Both the position numbers and the translations under genes were made by a program. The notes below the pieces were generated by a model that was not told the DNA's origin, searched no databases, and was given only the letters and a program-made list of their open reading frames with translations. From DASYYE01 sp035946955 (GTDB lineage: Bacteria; Actinomycetota; Actinomycetes; Streptosporangiales; Streptosporangiaceae), in assembly GCA_035946955.1 (NCBI GenBank), contig DASYYE010000163.1, forward strand, positions 1 to 18,957: DNA of 18,957 nt, given 5' to 3'. This document shows positions 1 to 5,456 of the stretch, piece after piece; positions within the stretch are counted from its first letter, which is position 1; each line of letters starts with the position of its first letter.

Positions 1-667
1 GGGCGACGATGGCCTCCTCCGCGACCGCGGGCCATCCGGTGAGTCCCAGCCGGCCCGACACCGCACCCTCGTTCATCTGCGCGTCCTGGGTCAGCCGCGG
101 CTCCTGGGCGTGCTGGGCGATGATCCCGTCGAAGGCTTTGACGTACTCCAGGGCCCGGCGCATGAGCTGAGCGTCGGACACGCACCGCCCATCGTCGGAG
201 AAGATGCGCACGCGCGCGGCGCAGTCGGCCATGGCGCCGAGCTCCGCCAGCTGGGTGCCAGCCAGGCCGACGGTGACCGCCCCGACCGGCTGGACGTCGC
301 AGTAGCCCGCCCGCCGGCCCAGCCGCCAGACCTGCTCGGCCACCCCGGCCGTGTCCGCGACCGGGGTGGTGTTGGCCATGGCGTGCACCGCGGTGAAGCC
401 GCCGAGCGCGGCGGCACGGGTGCCGCTCTCGATCGTCTCCGCGTCCTCCCGGCCTGGCTCGCGCAGGTGGGTGTGGAGGTCAACCAGGCCGGGCAGGGCG
501 ATCAGGCCGTCGGCGTCGAGCACCTGCGCACCCGGCACGTCCAGGCCCTGTCCCACGGCCATGACCATGCCGTCCGCAATGTGGATGTCGCTGGCCCCGC
601 CGCCCAGCACCCGCGCTCCGCGCAGCAGCCATGCGCCGGATTGCGCGACGCTGGATGAGGCAGTCAC
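1..667 (-). CDS. pyrC: Dihydroorotase (partial, C-terminus outside the window)
   Basis: Dihydroorotase catalyses reversible cyclisation of N-carbamoyl-aspartate to dihydroorotate, the third step of de novo pyrimidine synthesis, in the cytoplasm. Translation from GTG at 667 gives 222 codons before the window edge. The class I metal-binding signature DLHTHLREPG lies at residues 63-72, with zinc-ligand histidines 65 and 67. The later segments FSDDG and IIAQHAQE carry the acidic and histidine ligands expected in this class. An amidohydrolase composite beta-sandwich start (LLRGARVL...) precedes them. The GTG start overlaps the pyrB stop as GTGA (664-667), so translation is probably coupled. Roughly the last half of a normal protein of about 430 residues is missing because of the window edge, not a mutation. 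Identification is confident. Confidence 0.95.
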   Translation of the reverse strand, partial: MTASSSVAQSGAWLLRGARVLGGGASDIHIADGMVMAVGQGLDVPGAQVLDADGLIALPGLVDLHTHLREPGREDAETIESGTRAAALGGFTAVHAMANTTPVADTAGVAEQVWRLGRRAGYCDVQPVGAVTVGLAGTQLAELGAMADCAARVRIFSDDGRCVSDAQLMRRALEYVKAFDGIIAQHAQEPRLTQDAQMNEGAVSGRLGLTGWPAVAEEAIVA

Positions 668-1599
668 TGTGCGTCCCCCAGGCCGCCAAGCAGCAGGTAC
701 AGGACTGCCATCCGCACGCTGACTCCGTTGCCCACCTGCTCCACCACCGTGGCCCGGGGGGAGTCCGCCACGTCCGCCGCGATCTCCACCCCGCGGTTCA
801 TCGGCCCGGGGTGCATCACGATGGCCCACTCAGGCAACTGTGCCAGCCGGGCGGCATCCAGTCCGTAACGTCGGCTGTATTCGCGCACGCTGGGGAAGTA
901 CGCGGCGCTCATCCGCTCGCTCTGGACCCGCAGCACCATCACCACGTCGCTCTTGGGCAGTGCCGCGTCCAGGTCGTAGCTGACCGAGCAGGGCCAGGCA
1001 TCCACGGCCACTGGCAGCAGAGTGGGCGGGGCGACGAGCGTGACCTCCGCGCCGAGTGTGTGGAGCAGCCACACATTGGAGCGGGCCACCCGGCTGTGCA
1101 GGATGTCACCGACGATGGTGACCCGCAGGTCGTCGAGTGCCCCGTTGCCCCGGCCGAACCTGCGGCGGATGGTGAAGGCGTCCAGCAGCGCCTGGGTGGG
1201 GTGCTCGTGTGCGCCGTCACCGGCATTGACCACGCTCCCCCGCAGCCAGCCGGCCAGCCGGTGCGGTGCCCCTGCCGCGCTGTGCCGCACCACGACCGCG
1301 TCGGCGCCCATGGCCTCCAGCGTCAAGGCGGTGTCCTTGAGGCTCTCCCCCTTGGCCACGCTGGAGCCCTTGGCTGAGAAGTTGATCACATCGGCGGACA
1401 GCCGCTTGGCGGCGGCCTCGAAGGAGATCCGCGTCCGGGTGGAGTCCTCGTAGAACAGGTTCACCACCGTGCGCCCGCGCAGCGTGGGCAGTTTCTTGAT
1501 GGGCCGGTCGGAGACCCGGGCCAGCTCATCGGCGGTGTCCAGCACGAGCAGGGCGTCGGCCCGGCTCAAGTCGGCGGCGGAGATCAGGTGGCGGTTCAT
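664..1599 (-). CDS. pyrB: Aspartate carbamoyltransferase catalytic subunit
   Basis: The enzyme condenses carbamoyl phosphate with aspartate to N-carbamoyl-aspartate, the committed pyrimidine step. The 311-residue length is normal for the catalytic chain. The carbamoyl-phosphate loop FYEDSTRTRISFE (STRTR at residues 53-57) is intact, followed by the AKGSSVAKGESLKDT mobile loop, HPTQALLDAFTI, VGDILHSRVARSN and the aspartate-binding HPGPMNRG near residue 263. No pyrI regulatory subunit is seen in the window. The ATG at 1599 overlaps the pyrR stop as ATGA (1596-1599), and the stop overlaps the pyrC start. The gene is therefore the middle of a translationally coupled pyrR-pyrB-pyrC unit and should fall under the PyrR leader control described at 2233-2266. 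Confidence 0.97.
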   Translation of the reverse strand: MNRHLISAADLSRADALLVLDTADELARVSDRPIKKLPTLRGRTVVNLFYEDSTRTRISFEAAAKRLSADVINFSAKGSSVAKGESLKDTALTLEAMGADAVVVRHSAAGAPHRLAGWLRGSVVNAGDGAHEHPTQALLDAFTIRRRFGRGNGALDDLRVTIVGDILHSRVARSNVWLLHTLGAEVTLVAPPTLLPVAVDAWPCSVSYDLDAALPKSDVVMVLRVQSERMSAAYFPSVREYSRRYGLDAARLAQLPEWAIVMHPGPMNRGVEIAADVADSPRATVVEQVGNGVSVRMAVLYLLLGGLGDAQ

Positions 1600-2222
1600 C
1601 GGGCACCCCTGGAAATCCCGGTGACCGGGTTCCGGAGACCCCGGTCACTGACGGCTTGCCCGAGCAGCACTGTGTCCTCCCCGTCGACCTCGGACAGGAG
1701 CACCCGGACTGTCTCCTGGTGTGAGGTGGGCAGGTTCTTGCCCACGTAGTCAGCGCGGATGGGCAGCTCGCGGTGCCCGCGGTCCACCAGCACCGCAAGC
1801 TGGACCGCCCTGGGCCTGCCCAGGTCGTTGAGCGCGTCCAGGGCCGCCCGCACCGTGCGGCCTGAGTACAGCACGTCGTCGACTAGGACGACAGTCTTGC
1901 CGTCGATGCCGTCTGGCGGAACCTGCGTCCGCCCCAGCGTCCTGGCTGGGCGGAGCCGCAAATCGTCCCGGTACATCGTGATGTCGAGCGAGCCGTGGGG
2001 GACGTCATGGCCCTCGACCTGCCCGATCCTGGCTGCCAGCCGGGCCGCTAGCGGGACGCCCCGGGTGGGGATGCCGAGCAGGACCAGGGACTCCGCTCCC
2101 CTGCCCCGCTCGATGATCTCGTGGGCGACCCTGGTCAGGGCCCGGTCGATCTCGTCGGATTCCAGAACCCGCTTGGTGGCCTGCCGTTCGCGGCCACTCG
2201 GTTCTTCGCTTGCACGCGCCAT
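1596..2222 (-). CDS. pyrR: Bifunctional pyr operon regulator / uracil phosphoribosyltransferase PyrR
   Basis: PyrR binds the pyr mRNA leader when UMP/UTP is high and also has uracil phosphoribosyltransferase activity. The 208-residue protein has the phosphoribosyltransferase fold. The PRPP-binding loop VVLVDDVLYSGRTV is at residues 111-124, and LLGIPTRGVPLA near 48-59 and SLDITMYRDDL near 78-88 match the family. The conserved core starts around residue 18 (KRVLESDEIDRALTRVAHEI), so this copy has about 17 extra hydrophilic residues at its N-terminus compared with the usual protein of about 180-190. The ATG at 2222 is supported by a strong AAAGGAG Shine-Dalgarno (2232-2238) nine bases upstream, which makes the extension likely real. 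It is the first gene of the operon and overlaps pyrB by 4 nt. Confidence 0.96.
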   Translation of the reverse strand: MARASEEPSGRERQATKRVLESDEIDRALTRVAHEIIERGRGAESLVLLGIPTRGVPLAARLAARIGQVEGHDVPHGSLDITMYRDDLRLRPARTLGRTQVPPDGIDGKTVVLVDDVLYSGRTVRAALDALNDLGRPRAVQLAVLVDRGHRELPIRADYVGKNLPTSHQETVRVLLSEVDGEDTVLLGQAVSDRGLRNPVTGISRGAR

Positions 2223-2232
2223 GAAACAGAGC

Positions 2233-2266
2233 TCCTTTCCCGCCTCACAGGACGGGTCTTAAAGGA
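2233..2266 (-). promoter_or_regulatory. PyrR-binding RNA hairpin that sequesters the pyrR ribosome binding site
   Basis: Read on the minus strand, the leader folds as UCCUUU (2266-2261), a purine-rich AAGA bulge, CCCG (2256-2253), a ten-base loop UCCUGUGAGG, then CGGG (2242-2239) and AAAGGA (2238-2233). Both stems are perfect (6 bp and 4 bp). The loop and bulge match the known PyrR-binding motif (UCCnGnGAGG loop, purine bulge on the 5' side). The 3' arm is the Shine-Dalgarno itself, so PyrR binding should stabilise a structure that blocks translation initiation of pyrR and, through coupling, pyrB and pyrC. There is no separate terminator/antiterminator, unlike the Bacillus mechanism. The pairing is seen directly; the mechanism is inferred. 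Confidence 0.88.
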
Positions 2267-2279
2267 CGCCGGTCCTCAC

Positions 2280-2285
2280 AAGGTA
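2280..2285 (-). promoter_or_regulatory. Candidate -10 element for the pyr operon
   Basis: On the minus strand TACCTT fits the actinobacterial TAnnnT -10 pattern. A start about 7 nt downstream (near 2272) would place the 5' end just before the PyrR hairpin, giving a compact leader of about 50 nt. No convincing -35 is seen at 17-18 nt. Nearby TTGACT (2292-2297) is too close to serve as its -35. Confidence 0.4.
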
Positions 2286-2355
2286 CCAGTGAGTCAACAT
2301 GGGGCCCCGAGCAGCCGACGGGCGTGGCGCGTCCGCCGACCCGAGCCGACGTAAC

Positions 2356-2380
2356 GTCACCATGAGTGATCTATATCACA
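2356..2380. promoter_or_regulatory. Composite operator: BldD-box-like site overlapping a Crp/FNR-type palindrome
   Basis: Positions 2356-2370 read gTCAC-catga-GTGAt, which fits the BldD pattern nTnAC-n5-GTnAn. Positions 2365-2380 read AGTGA-N6-TCACA, which matches the Crp/FNR-family TGTGA-N6-TCACA site at nine of ten defined positions. It also fits the older BldD description AGTGA-(n)-TCACc. The two motifs share the AGTGA half-site. The element lies about 140 bp upstream of pyrR and about 250 bp upstream of bldD, in their shared intergenic region. Which protein binds cannot be decided from sequence. A perfect 11-bp palindrome GACGT-A-ACGTC sits just beside it (2348-2358). Confidence 0.5.
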
Positions 2381-2516
2381 TACAGTGGCGATCCAGCGCG
2401 AAGACACACCGTGGCGCGCGCGCAGCAGACCTGGTGAGAGCCTTGCGGTACAGGCGTCACCGCAGTTGCCGTCCGGTTGACCACGGTGCGTGACCCTTTT
2501 CGGGGCCAAGGCGTCA

Positions 2517-2532
2517 TGGGTAAGTTCACCCA
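2517..2532. repeat. Palindrome upstream of bldD
   Basis: TGGGT-AAGTTC-ACCCA is a perfect 5-bp inverted repeat with a 6-bp spacer, 16 bp before the putative bldD -35. It has the size of a dimeric regulator operator, but I do not recognise the protein that would bind it. Confidence 0.4.
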
Positions 2533-2548
2533 CTTTTTGCCAATCGGC

Positions 2549-2578
2549 TTGACCTCGTTGCGGTTACGGGCTTACCGT
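2549..2578 (+). promoter_or_regulatory. Probable SigA-type promoter of bldD
   Basis: TTGACC (2549-2554), an 18-bp spacer and TACCGT (2573-2578, TAnnnT) form a reasonable housekeeping promoter. It would start transcription near 2585, giving a 5' leader of about 45 nt before bldD. The probable start site lies inside the BldD box listed separately, as expected for autorepression. Confidence 0.55.
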
Positions 2579-2592
2579 CACTGTCCGTAACC
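2562..2592. promoter_or_regulatory. Inverted repeat and BldD box at the bldD promoter
   Basis: A perfect 8-bp inverted repeat GGTTACGG (2562-2569) / CCGTAACC (2585-2592) is separated by 15 bp. Inside it, 2577-2591 reads gTCAC-tgtcc-GTAAc, fitting the BldD pattern nTnAC-n5-GTnAn, although the central C(A/T)G is not kept. The element overlaps the -10 and predicted +1. BldD is known to repress its own gene in Streptomyces, so this is a likely autoregulatory operator. Confidence 0.6.
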
Positions 2593-2629
2593 ATCACTCA
2601 AAGCGACGACTGCCCAGGGGGCCGACGAC

Positions 2630-3124
2630 ATGCCAACTGAGTACGCCAAGACCCTGGGCGCGCGACTGCGCGCCATTCGCACCCAGCAGGGCCTCTCGCT
2701 GCATGGCGTAGAGGAGAAGTCTCGCGGCCGCTGGAAAGCGGTTGTCGTGGGCTCATACGAGCGTGGTGACCGCTCTGTAACCGTCCAGAAGCTTGCTGAA
2801 CTGGCTGAGTTCTACGGCGTGCCTGTCTCCGAGTTGCTGCCCGGCGACACCGCGCCCACGGCGATGGCACCCTCACCAAAGCTTGTCATTGACTTGGAGC
2901 GCATGTCTCAGCTGCCCAAGGACAAGGCGGGTCCGCTTGCCCGGTATGTGGCGACGATCCAGAGCCAGCGCGGTGACTACAACGGCAGGGTACTGTCCAT
3001 CCGCCAGGAGGATCTGCGCTCACTCGCGGTGATCTACGACAAGTCGCCGGGGGACCTCACGGAGGAGCTCATCGGGTGGGGAGTGCTGGACTCCGATGCC
3101 CGCAGCGCCGTCGAGGCGTTCTGA
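2630..3124 (+). CDS. bldD: BldD, c-di-GMP-responsive developmental transcription regulator
   Basis: BldD represses sporulation and development genes in actinomycetes and dimerises on tetrameric c-di-GMP. The protein has 164 residues. Residues 5-70 form an XRE-type helix-turn-helix (YAKTLGARLRAIRTQQGLSL ... VVGSYERGDRSVTVQKLAEL) nearly identical to the Streptomyces protein. The C-terminal c-di-GMP-binding signature RGD-X8-RQxD is intact: R114-G115-D116 and R125-Q126-E127-D128, at the same numbering as S. coelicolor BldD, with only the third position changed from D to E. The ATG is preceded by AGGGGG at 8 nt. It diverges from pyrR, an arrangement I recall from Streptomyces. A BldD box overlaps its promoter. 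Signal-dependent repression should therefore work as in the model organisms. Confidence 0.96.
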   Translation: MPTEYAKTLGARLRAIRTQQGLSLHGVEEKSRGRWKAVVVGSYERGDRSVTVQKLAELAEFYGVPVSELLPGDTAPTAMAPSPKLVIDLERMSQLPKDKAGPLARYVATIQSQRGDYNGRVLSIRQEDLRSLAVIYDKSPGDLTEELIGWGVLDSDARSAVEAF

Positions 3125-3154
3125 GCTGAGACCGTTACCCCGCGCTACCACCTA

Positions 3155-3604
3155 TCATCCCGCGCTGCGCAGGGGCAGCAACGGCTGGGCGGGCACACCG
3201 AGTGCCTGCTCGACCAGTGACACGAAGGTCTCCGCGTCACGGAGCAGGTCGTCGGCCTCCCGAGCGGAGACAGCCTGGGGCAGCCCAGCCTCAGCAGCAG
3301 CCCGCTTGCGCGCGCCTGCCGCGAAGAACGCAGCCCATTCCACCAGGGTCGGCTCCACCCGCGGCAGGAGTTCCCACACGCTCCGTGGGCCCCGCCTGCG
3401 TGGGGCCTCCGCCGGGGGCTGCGCGGCGACCACCGCCGCAGCAGCACGCAGTGCTGCGAGGTGGGCGGCCACGTAGCGGGCGCACGCGCCCGTCTCCTCG
3501 GCGGCCCCGGCCAGCCCCACCCGTGCCGACTGAAGCAGTGCGACTGCGGCGGGCGCGACCCTGCACCGGGCCCGGCCTTGCTGCACAGGCACAACAGTGT
3601 TCAT
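3155..3604 (-). CDS. SAV_6107-family HEPN domain protein
   Basis: This 149-residue, alanine-rich, all-helical protein matches the SAV_6107 HEPN family of actinobacteria. The recognisable blocks are ARYVAAHLAALRAAAAVVAA (residues 42-61), SVWELLPRVEPTLVEWAAFFAAGA and AREADDLLRDAETFVSLVEQ. R43 and H48 form an R-x4-H motif, the spacing typical of catalytic HEPN ribonucleases, but function has not been shown for this family to my knowledge. There is no signal peptide or membrane segment. The ATG follows GGAAGGAG within 4 nt. It is convergent with bldD (30 bp gap) and divergent from the acetyltransferase, with an SOS-box-like palindrome about 110 nt upstream. No partner minimal nucleotidyltransferase or antitoxin is adjacent. 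Confidence 0.82.
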   Translation of the reverse strand: MNTVVPVQQGRARCRVAPAAVALLQSARVGLAGAAEETGACARYVAAHLAALRAAAAVVAAQPPAEAPRRRGPRSVWELLPRVEPTLVEWAAFFAAGARKRAAAEAGLPQAVSAREADDLLRDAETFVSLVEQALGVPAQPLLPLRSAG

Positions 3605-3626
3605 GTCGCTCCTTCCCGGGAAGCGA

Positions 3627-3665
3627 GGGCCGGGCGAGGCGGCTTCCCCTCACCACGCCCGGCCC
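3627..3665. repeat. GC-rich inverted repeat in the HEPN gene leader
   Basis: GGGCCGGGCG (3627-3636) and CGCCCGGCCC (3656-3665) are perfectly complementary 10-bp arms with a 19-nt spacer, 22 nt upstream of the HEPN start codon. A 12-bp palindrome CTTCCCGGGAAG (3612-3623) lies between this repeat and the start, overlapping the ribosome binding site. If transcribed, both could form mRNA hairpins limiting expression. No regulator is recognised. Confidence 0.5.
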
Positions 3666-3711
3666 GGCTCAGCGAAGACAAGGGCCTGCCAGGGCACTTC
3701 CCGCTCTTATT

Positions 3712-3725
3712 CGAACACAAGTTCG
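3712..3725. promoter_or_regulatory. LexA (SOS) box candidate
   Basis: CGAACACAAGTTCG is a 5-4-5 palindrome containing GAAC-N4-GTTC, the core of the Gram-positive/actinobacterial LexA site (CGAACrnryGTTYG). It differs from the consensus only at one spacer position. It lies in the 255-bp divergent region, 107 nt from the HEPN start and 134 nt from the acetyltransferase start. The match is seen; LexA control is inferred. It might also be a remnant from a lost neighbour. Confidence 0.6.
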
Positions 3726-3846
3726 TCTGTCTGTCCACCCCTCCAACATGCATTCGATAGATGGGTGGCACTGGCTCAGACATGGGATGAAGCTAGCAAC
3801 TGGGTCGGACACTCTTGGCCGCAGCGGCAACTGCGGGTGGCTGGCA

Positions 3847-3852
3847 TACGCT
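3847..3852 (+). promoter_or_regulatory. -10 element (TACGCT) of leaderless acetyltransferase mRNA
   Basis: TACGCT fits TAnnnT and ends exactly 7 nt before the GTG at 3860. Transcription would begin at or next to the start codon. No -35 is recognisable. Confidence 0.6.
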
Positions 3853-3859
3853 AACGCGG

Positions 3860-4465
3860 GTGCGACCTGAACTCCGGCTGCAGAACCTCACCACGTCACA
3901 GTTCCTGGCGAACCTGGGTGTCCTGACCGATACCTACGCCGCGGCGATGAGAATGCCTGCCCAGGACCTGCCCGCCCGCCGCGCGGTCATGGCCCACCAC
4001 GCCACCTATGGCCTGTTCCGCGCCGTCGTCGCGACTGCGTGTAATGGCGGGGGTAAGGGTCACGGTGTCCTGCCGGTGACAGGCTTCGCCTACGGGTTCC
4101 ACGGCGGGGCCGGCCAGTGGTGGCACGACCTTGTCTACGACGCCCTGGCCCGCAGCCACGGCGTCGTGGTGGCAGACCGCTGGCTCGCGGACTCGTTCGA
4201 GGTCGCGGAGGTGCACGTCCACCCCGACCACCAGGGCCAGGGGACCGGCCGGGCCATGCTCACGACGCTGCTGGAGGGCCGCCCGGAACGCACTGCGGTG
4301 CTGTCCACCATGACCGGCGACACACCTGCGCACCGGCTGTACCTGAGCATGGGCTTTGCGACGCTGCTGCCCTCGTTCTACTTCCCCGGGGCCGTAGACC
4401 CCTACGAGGTCATGGGCACGGACCTGCCGCTGGTGCCCCGGGCCCGCAGGCCGAGCCGCTCGTAG
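3860..4465 (+). CDS. GNAT-family N-acetyltransferase
   Basis: Members transfer an acetyl group from acetyl-CoA to an amine; the substrate here is unknown. The acetyl-CoA-binding motif A is clear: VAEVHVHPDHQGQGTGRAML (the Q-x-x-G-x-G type loop), followed by the motif B-like TPAHRLYLSMGF. I place the start at GTG 3860 (VRPELRLQNLTT, 201 residues) rather than the upstream TTG at 3815. The GTG begins at the domain edge, has no Shine-Dalgarno, and sits 7 nt after a TAnnnT -10, which fits leaderless translation. The 3' end overlaps the convergent metF gene by 64 bp (4402-4465), so the last 20 or so residues are encoded antisense to the MetF tail. An SOS-box-like palindrome lies upstream. Confidence 0.85.
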   Translation: MRPELRLQNLTTSQFLANLGVLTDTYAAAMRMPAQDLPARRAVMAHHATYGLFRAVVATACNGGGKGHGVLPVTGFAYGFHGGAGQWWHDLVYDALARSHGVVVADRWLADSFEVAEVHVHPDHQGQGTGRAMLTTLLEGRPERTAVLSTMTGDTPAHRLYLSMGFATLLPSFYFPGAVDPYEVMGTDLPLVPRARRPSRS

Positions 4466-5337
4466 ATCCCGAGCGTGGCACGCGAGCCGTTCAGGGTGCA
4501 GAAGTGCAGGCCGGGAGCCTGTTCGCTGAGCAGGCGCTCACATAGCCGGGCGGCATAGTCGACCCCGACCTCGCGTACCGCCTCCTTGTCGTCGGCCGCG
4601 GCGGTGAGCCGGTCGACAAGGTCTGGCGGCACCTTCGCACCTGACAGCATCACAATGCGCTCCAGGGTCGCGATGCTGGTCACCGGCATGATGCCGGGGA
4701 TGATGGGAATCTCGCAGCCGGCCGCGATGACGCGGTCCCGCAGCCGCAGGTAGTCGTCGGGGTAGAAGAACAGCTGAGTGATCGCGAAGTCAGCCCCCGC
4801 CCGGCACTTGTTCACGAAGTGTGAGAGTTCGGTGTCAGGGTCGACCGCGCGCGGGTGCCCCTCGGGGAACGCCGCCACCCCGACGCAGAAGTCACCGGAC
4901 GCCTTGATGAGCCGCACCAGGTCATCGGCGTAGCTCAGCCCCTCGGGGTGGGCCACCCACTCACCGTTCGGGTCACCGGGCGGGTCGCCACGCAGGGCCA
5001 GCATGTTCCGCACGCCGACCGCCGCGTACGACCCGATCACATGGCGGAGTTCTGCCACCGAGTGGTTGACCGCGGTGAGGTGGCCGGCCGGCGTGAGTGT
5101 GGTCTGGGTGGCGATCCGCCCAGTCACCCGGACAGTGCGGTCGCGTGTGGAGCCACCAGCCCCGTAGGTCACTGAGACGAACGTCGGCTGCAGTGGCTCC
5201 AAGCGCCGGACCGCCCGCCAGAGCTGCTGCTCGGCGGCTTCCGTCTTGGGTGGCATGAACTCGAACGAGAACGACTCGCCACCGCCAGCCAGCAGGTCTC
5301 GGATGGCCGGCGGTCGGGCAACAGGGCCATACGGCAT
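4402..5337 (-). CDS. metF: Methylenetetrahydrofolate reductase [NAD(P)H]
   Basis: MetF reduces 5,10-methylene-tetrahydrofolate to 5-methyl-tetrahydrofolate, the methyl donor for methionine synthesis, using FAD. The 311-residue protein has the family blocks in order: SFEFMPPK (residues 24-31, catalytic Glu26), TYGAGGSTRDRT, NMLALRGDPPGD, GVAAFPEGHP, AITQLFFYPDDYLRLRDR, PIIPGIMPVTS and the C-terminal GLHFCTLNGS. The ATG at 5337 is chosen over upstream codons because the conserved region begins close by and a TAGCCT -10 lies exactly 7 nt before it, with no Shine-Dalgarno. A tail of about 13 residues beyond the conserved end (ARGTSGRSVPMTS) overlaps the convergent acetyltransferase. No S-box or cobalamin riboswitch is seen upstream. 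Confidence 0.95.
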   Translation of the reverse strand: MPYGPVARPPAIRDLLAGGGESFSFEFMPPKTEAAEQQLWRAVRRLEPLQPTFVSVTYGAGGSTRDRTVRVTGRIATQTTLTPAGHLTAVNHSVAELRHVIGSYAAVGVRNMLALRGDPPGDPNGEWVAHPEGLSYADDLVRLIKASGDFCVGVAAFPEGHPRAVDPDTELSHFVNKCRAGADFAITQLFFYPDDYLRLRDRVIAAGCEIPIIPGIMPVTSIATLERIVMLSGAKVPPDLVDRLTAAADDKEAVREVGVDYAARLCERLLSEQAPGLHFCTLNGSRATLGIYERLGLRARGTSGRSVPMTS

Positions 5338-5344
5338 GTGACAA

Positions 5345-5350
5345 AGGCTA
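5345..5350 (-). promoter_or_regulatory. -10 element (TAGCCT) of leaderless metF mRNA
   Basis: On the minus strand TAGCCT is followed by 7 nt (TTGTCAC) and then the metF ATG. This places +1 on the start codon. No -35 is recognisable. Confidence 0.6.
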
Positions 5351-5443
5351 ACGACCGGGCACATGCCTGCGCTACGCCACCCACCCGCACCTCCAGCCCG
5401 TCACCATGTGGATCCGAGGTCGCCGGGAGTCAGGCGGACAGCC

Positions 5444-5449
5444 TAGTCT
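5444..5449 (+). promoter_or_regulatory. -10 element (TAGTCT) of leaderless polyprenyl synthase mRNA
   Basis: TAGTCT is followed by 7 nt (CGCCTTC) and then ATG at 5457. The upstream in-frame ATG at 5406 would place this promoter inside the coding region, so 5457 is the preferred start. Confidence 0.62.
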
Positions 5450-5456
5450 CGCCTTC

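Larger units (their letters stand above)
2223..2629. other. Divergent pyrR/bldD regulatory intergenic region
   Basis: This 407-bp stretch has no credible coding sequence. Its recognisable parts are the PyrR hairpin, a candidate pyr -10, the composite BldD/Crp-like site, a 16-bp palindrome and the bldD promoter with its inverted repeat. Between about 2381 and 2516 I see nothing distinctive. Confidence 0.7.

Noticed and set aside
2292..2297. TTGACT on the minus strand as the pyr operon -35
   Set aside because: There is no -10-like hexamer 16-19 nt downstream; the only TAnnnT (2280-2285) is 6 nt away.
3748..3870. Short 40-codon plus-strand open frame between the SOS-like box and the acetyltransferase
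   Set aside because: No Shine-Dalgarno or -10 at leaderless distance, and no recognisable protein features; it overlaps the GNAT start by chance.
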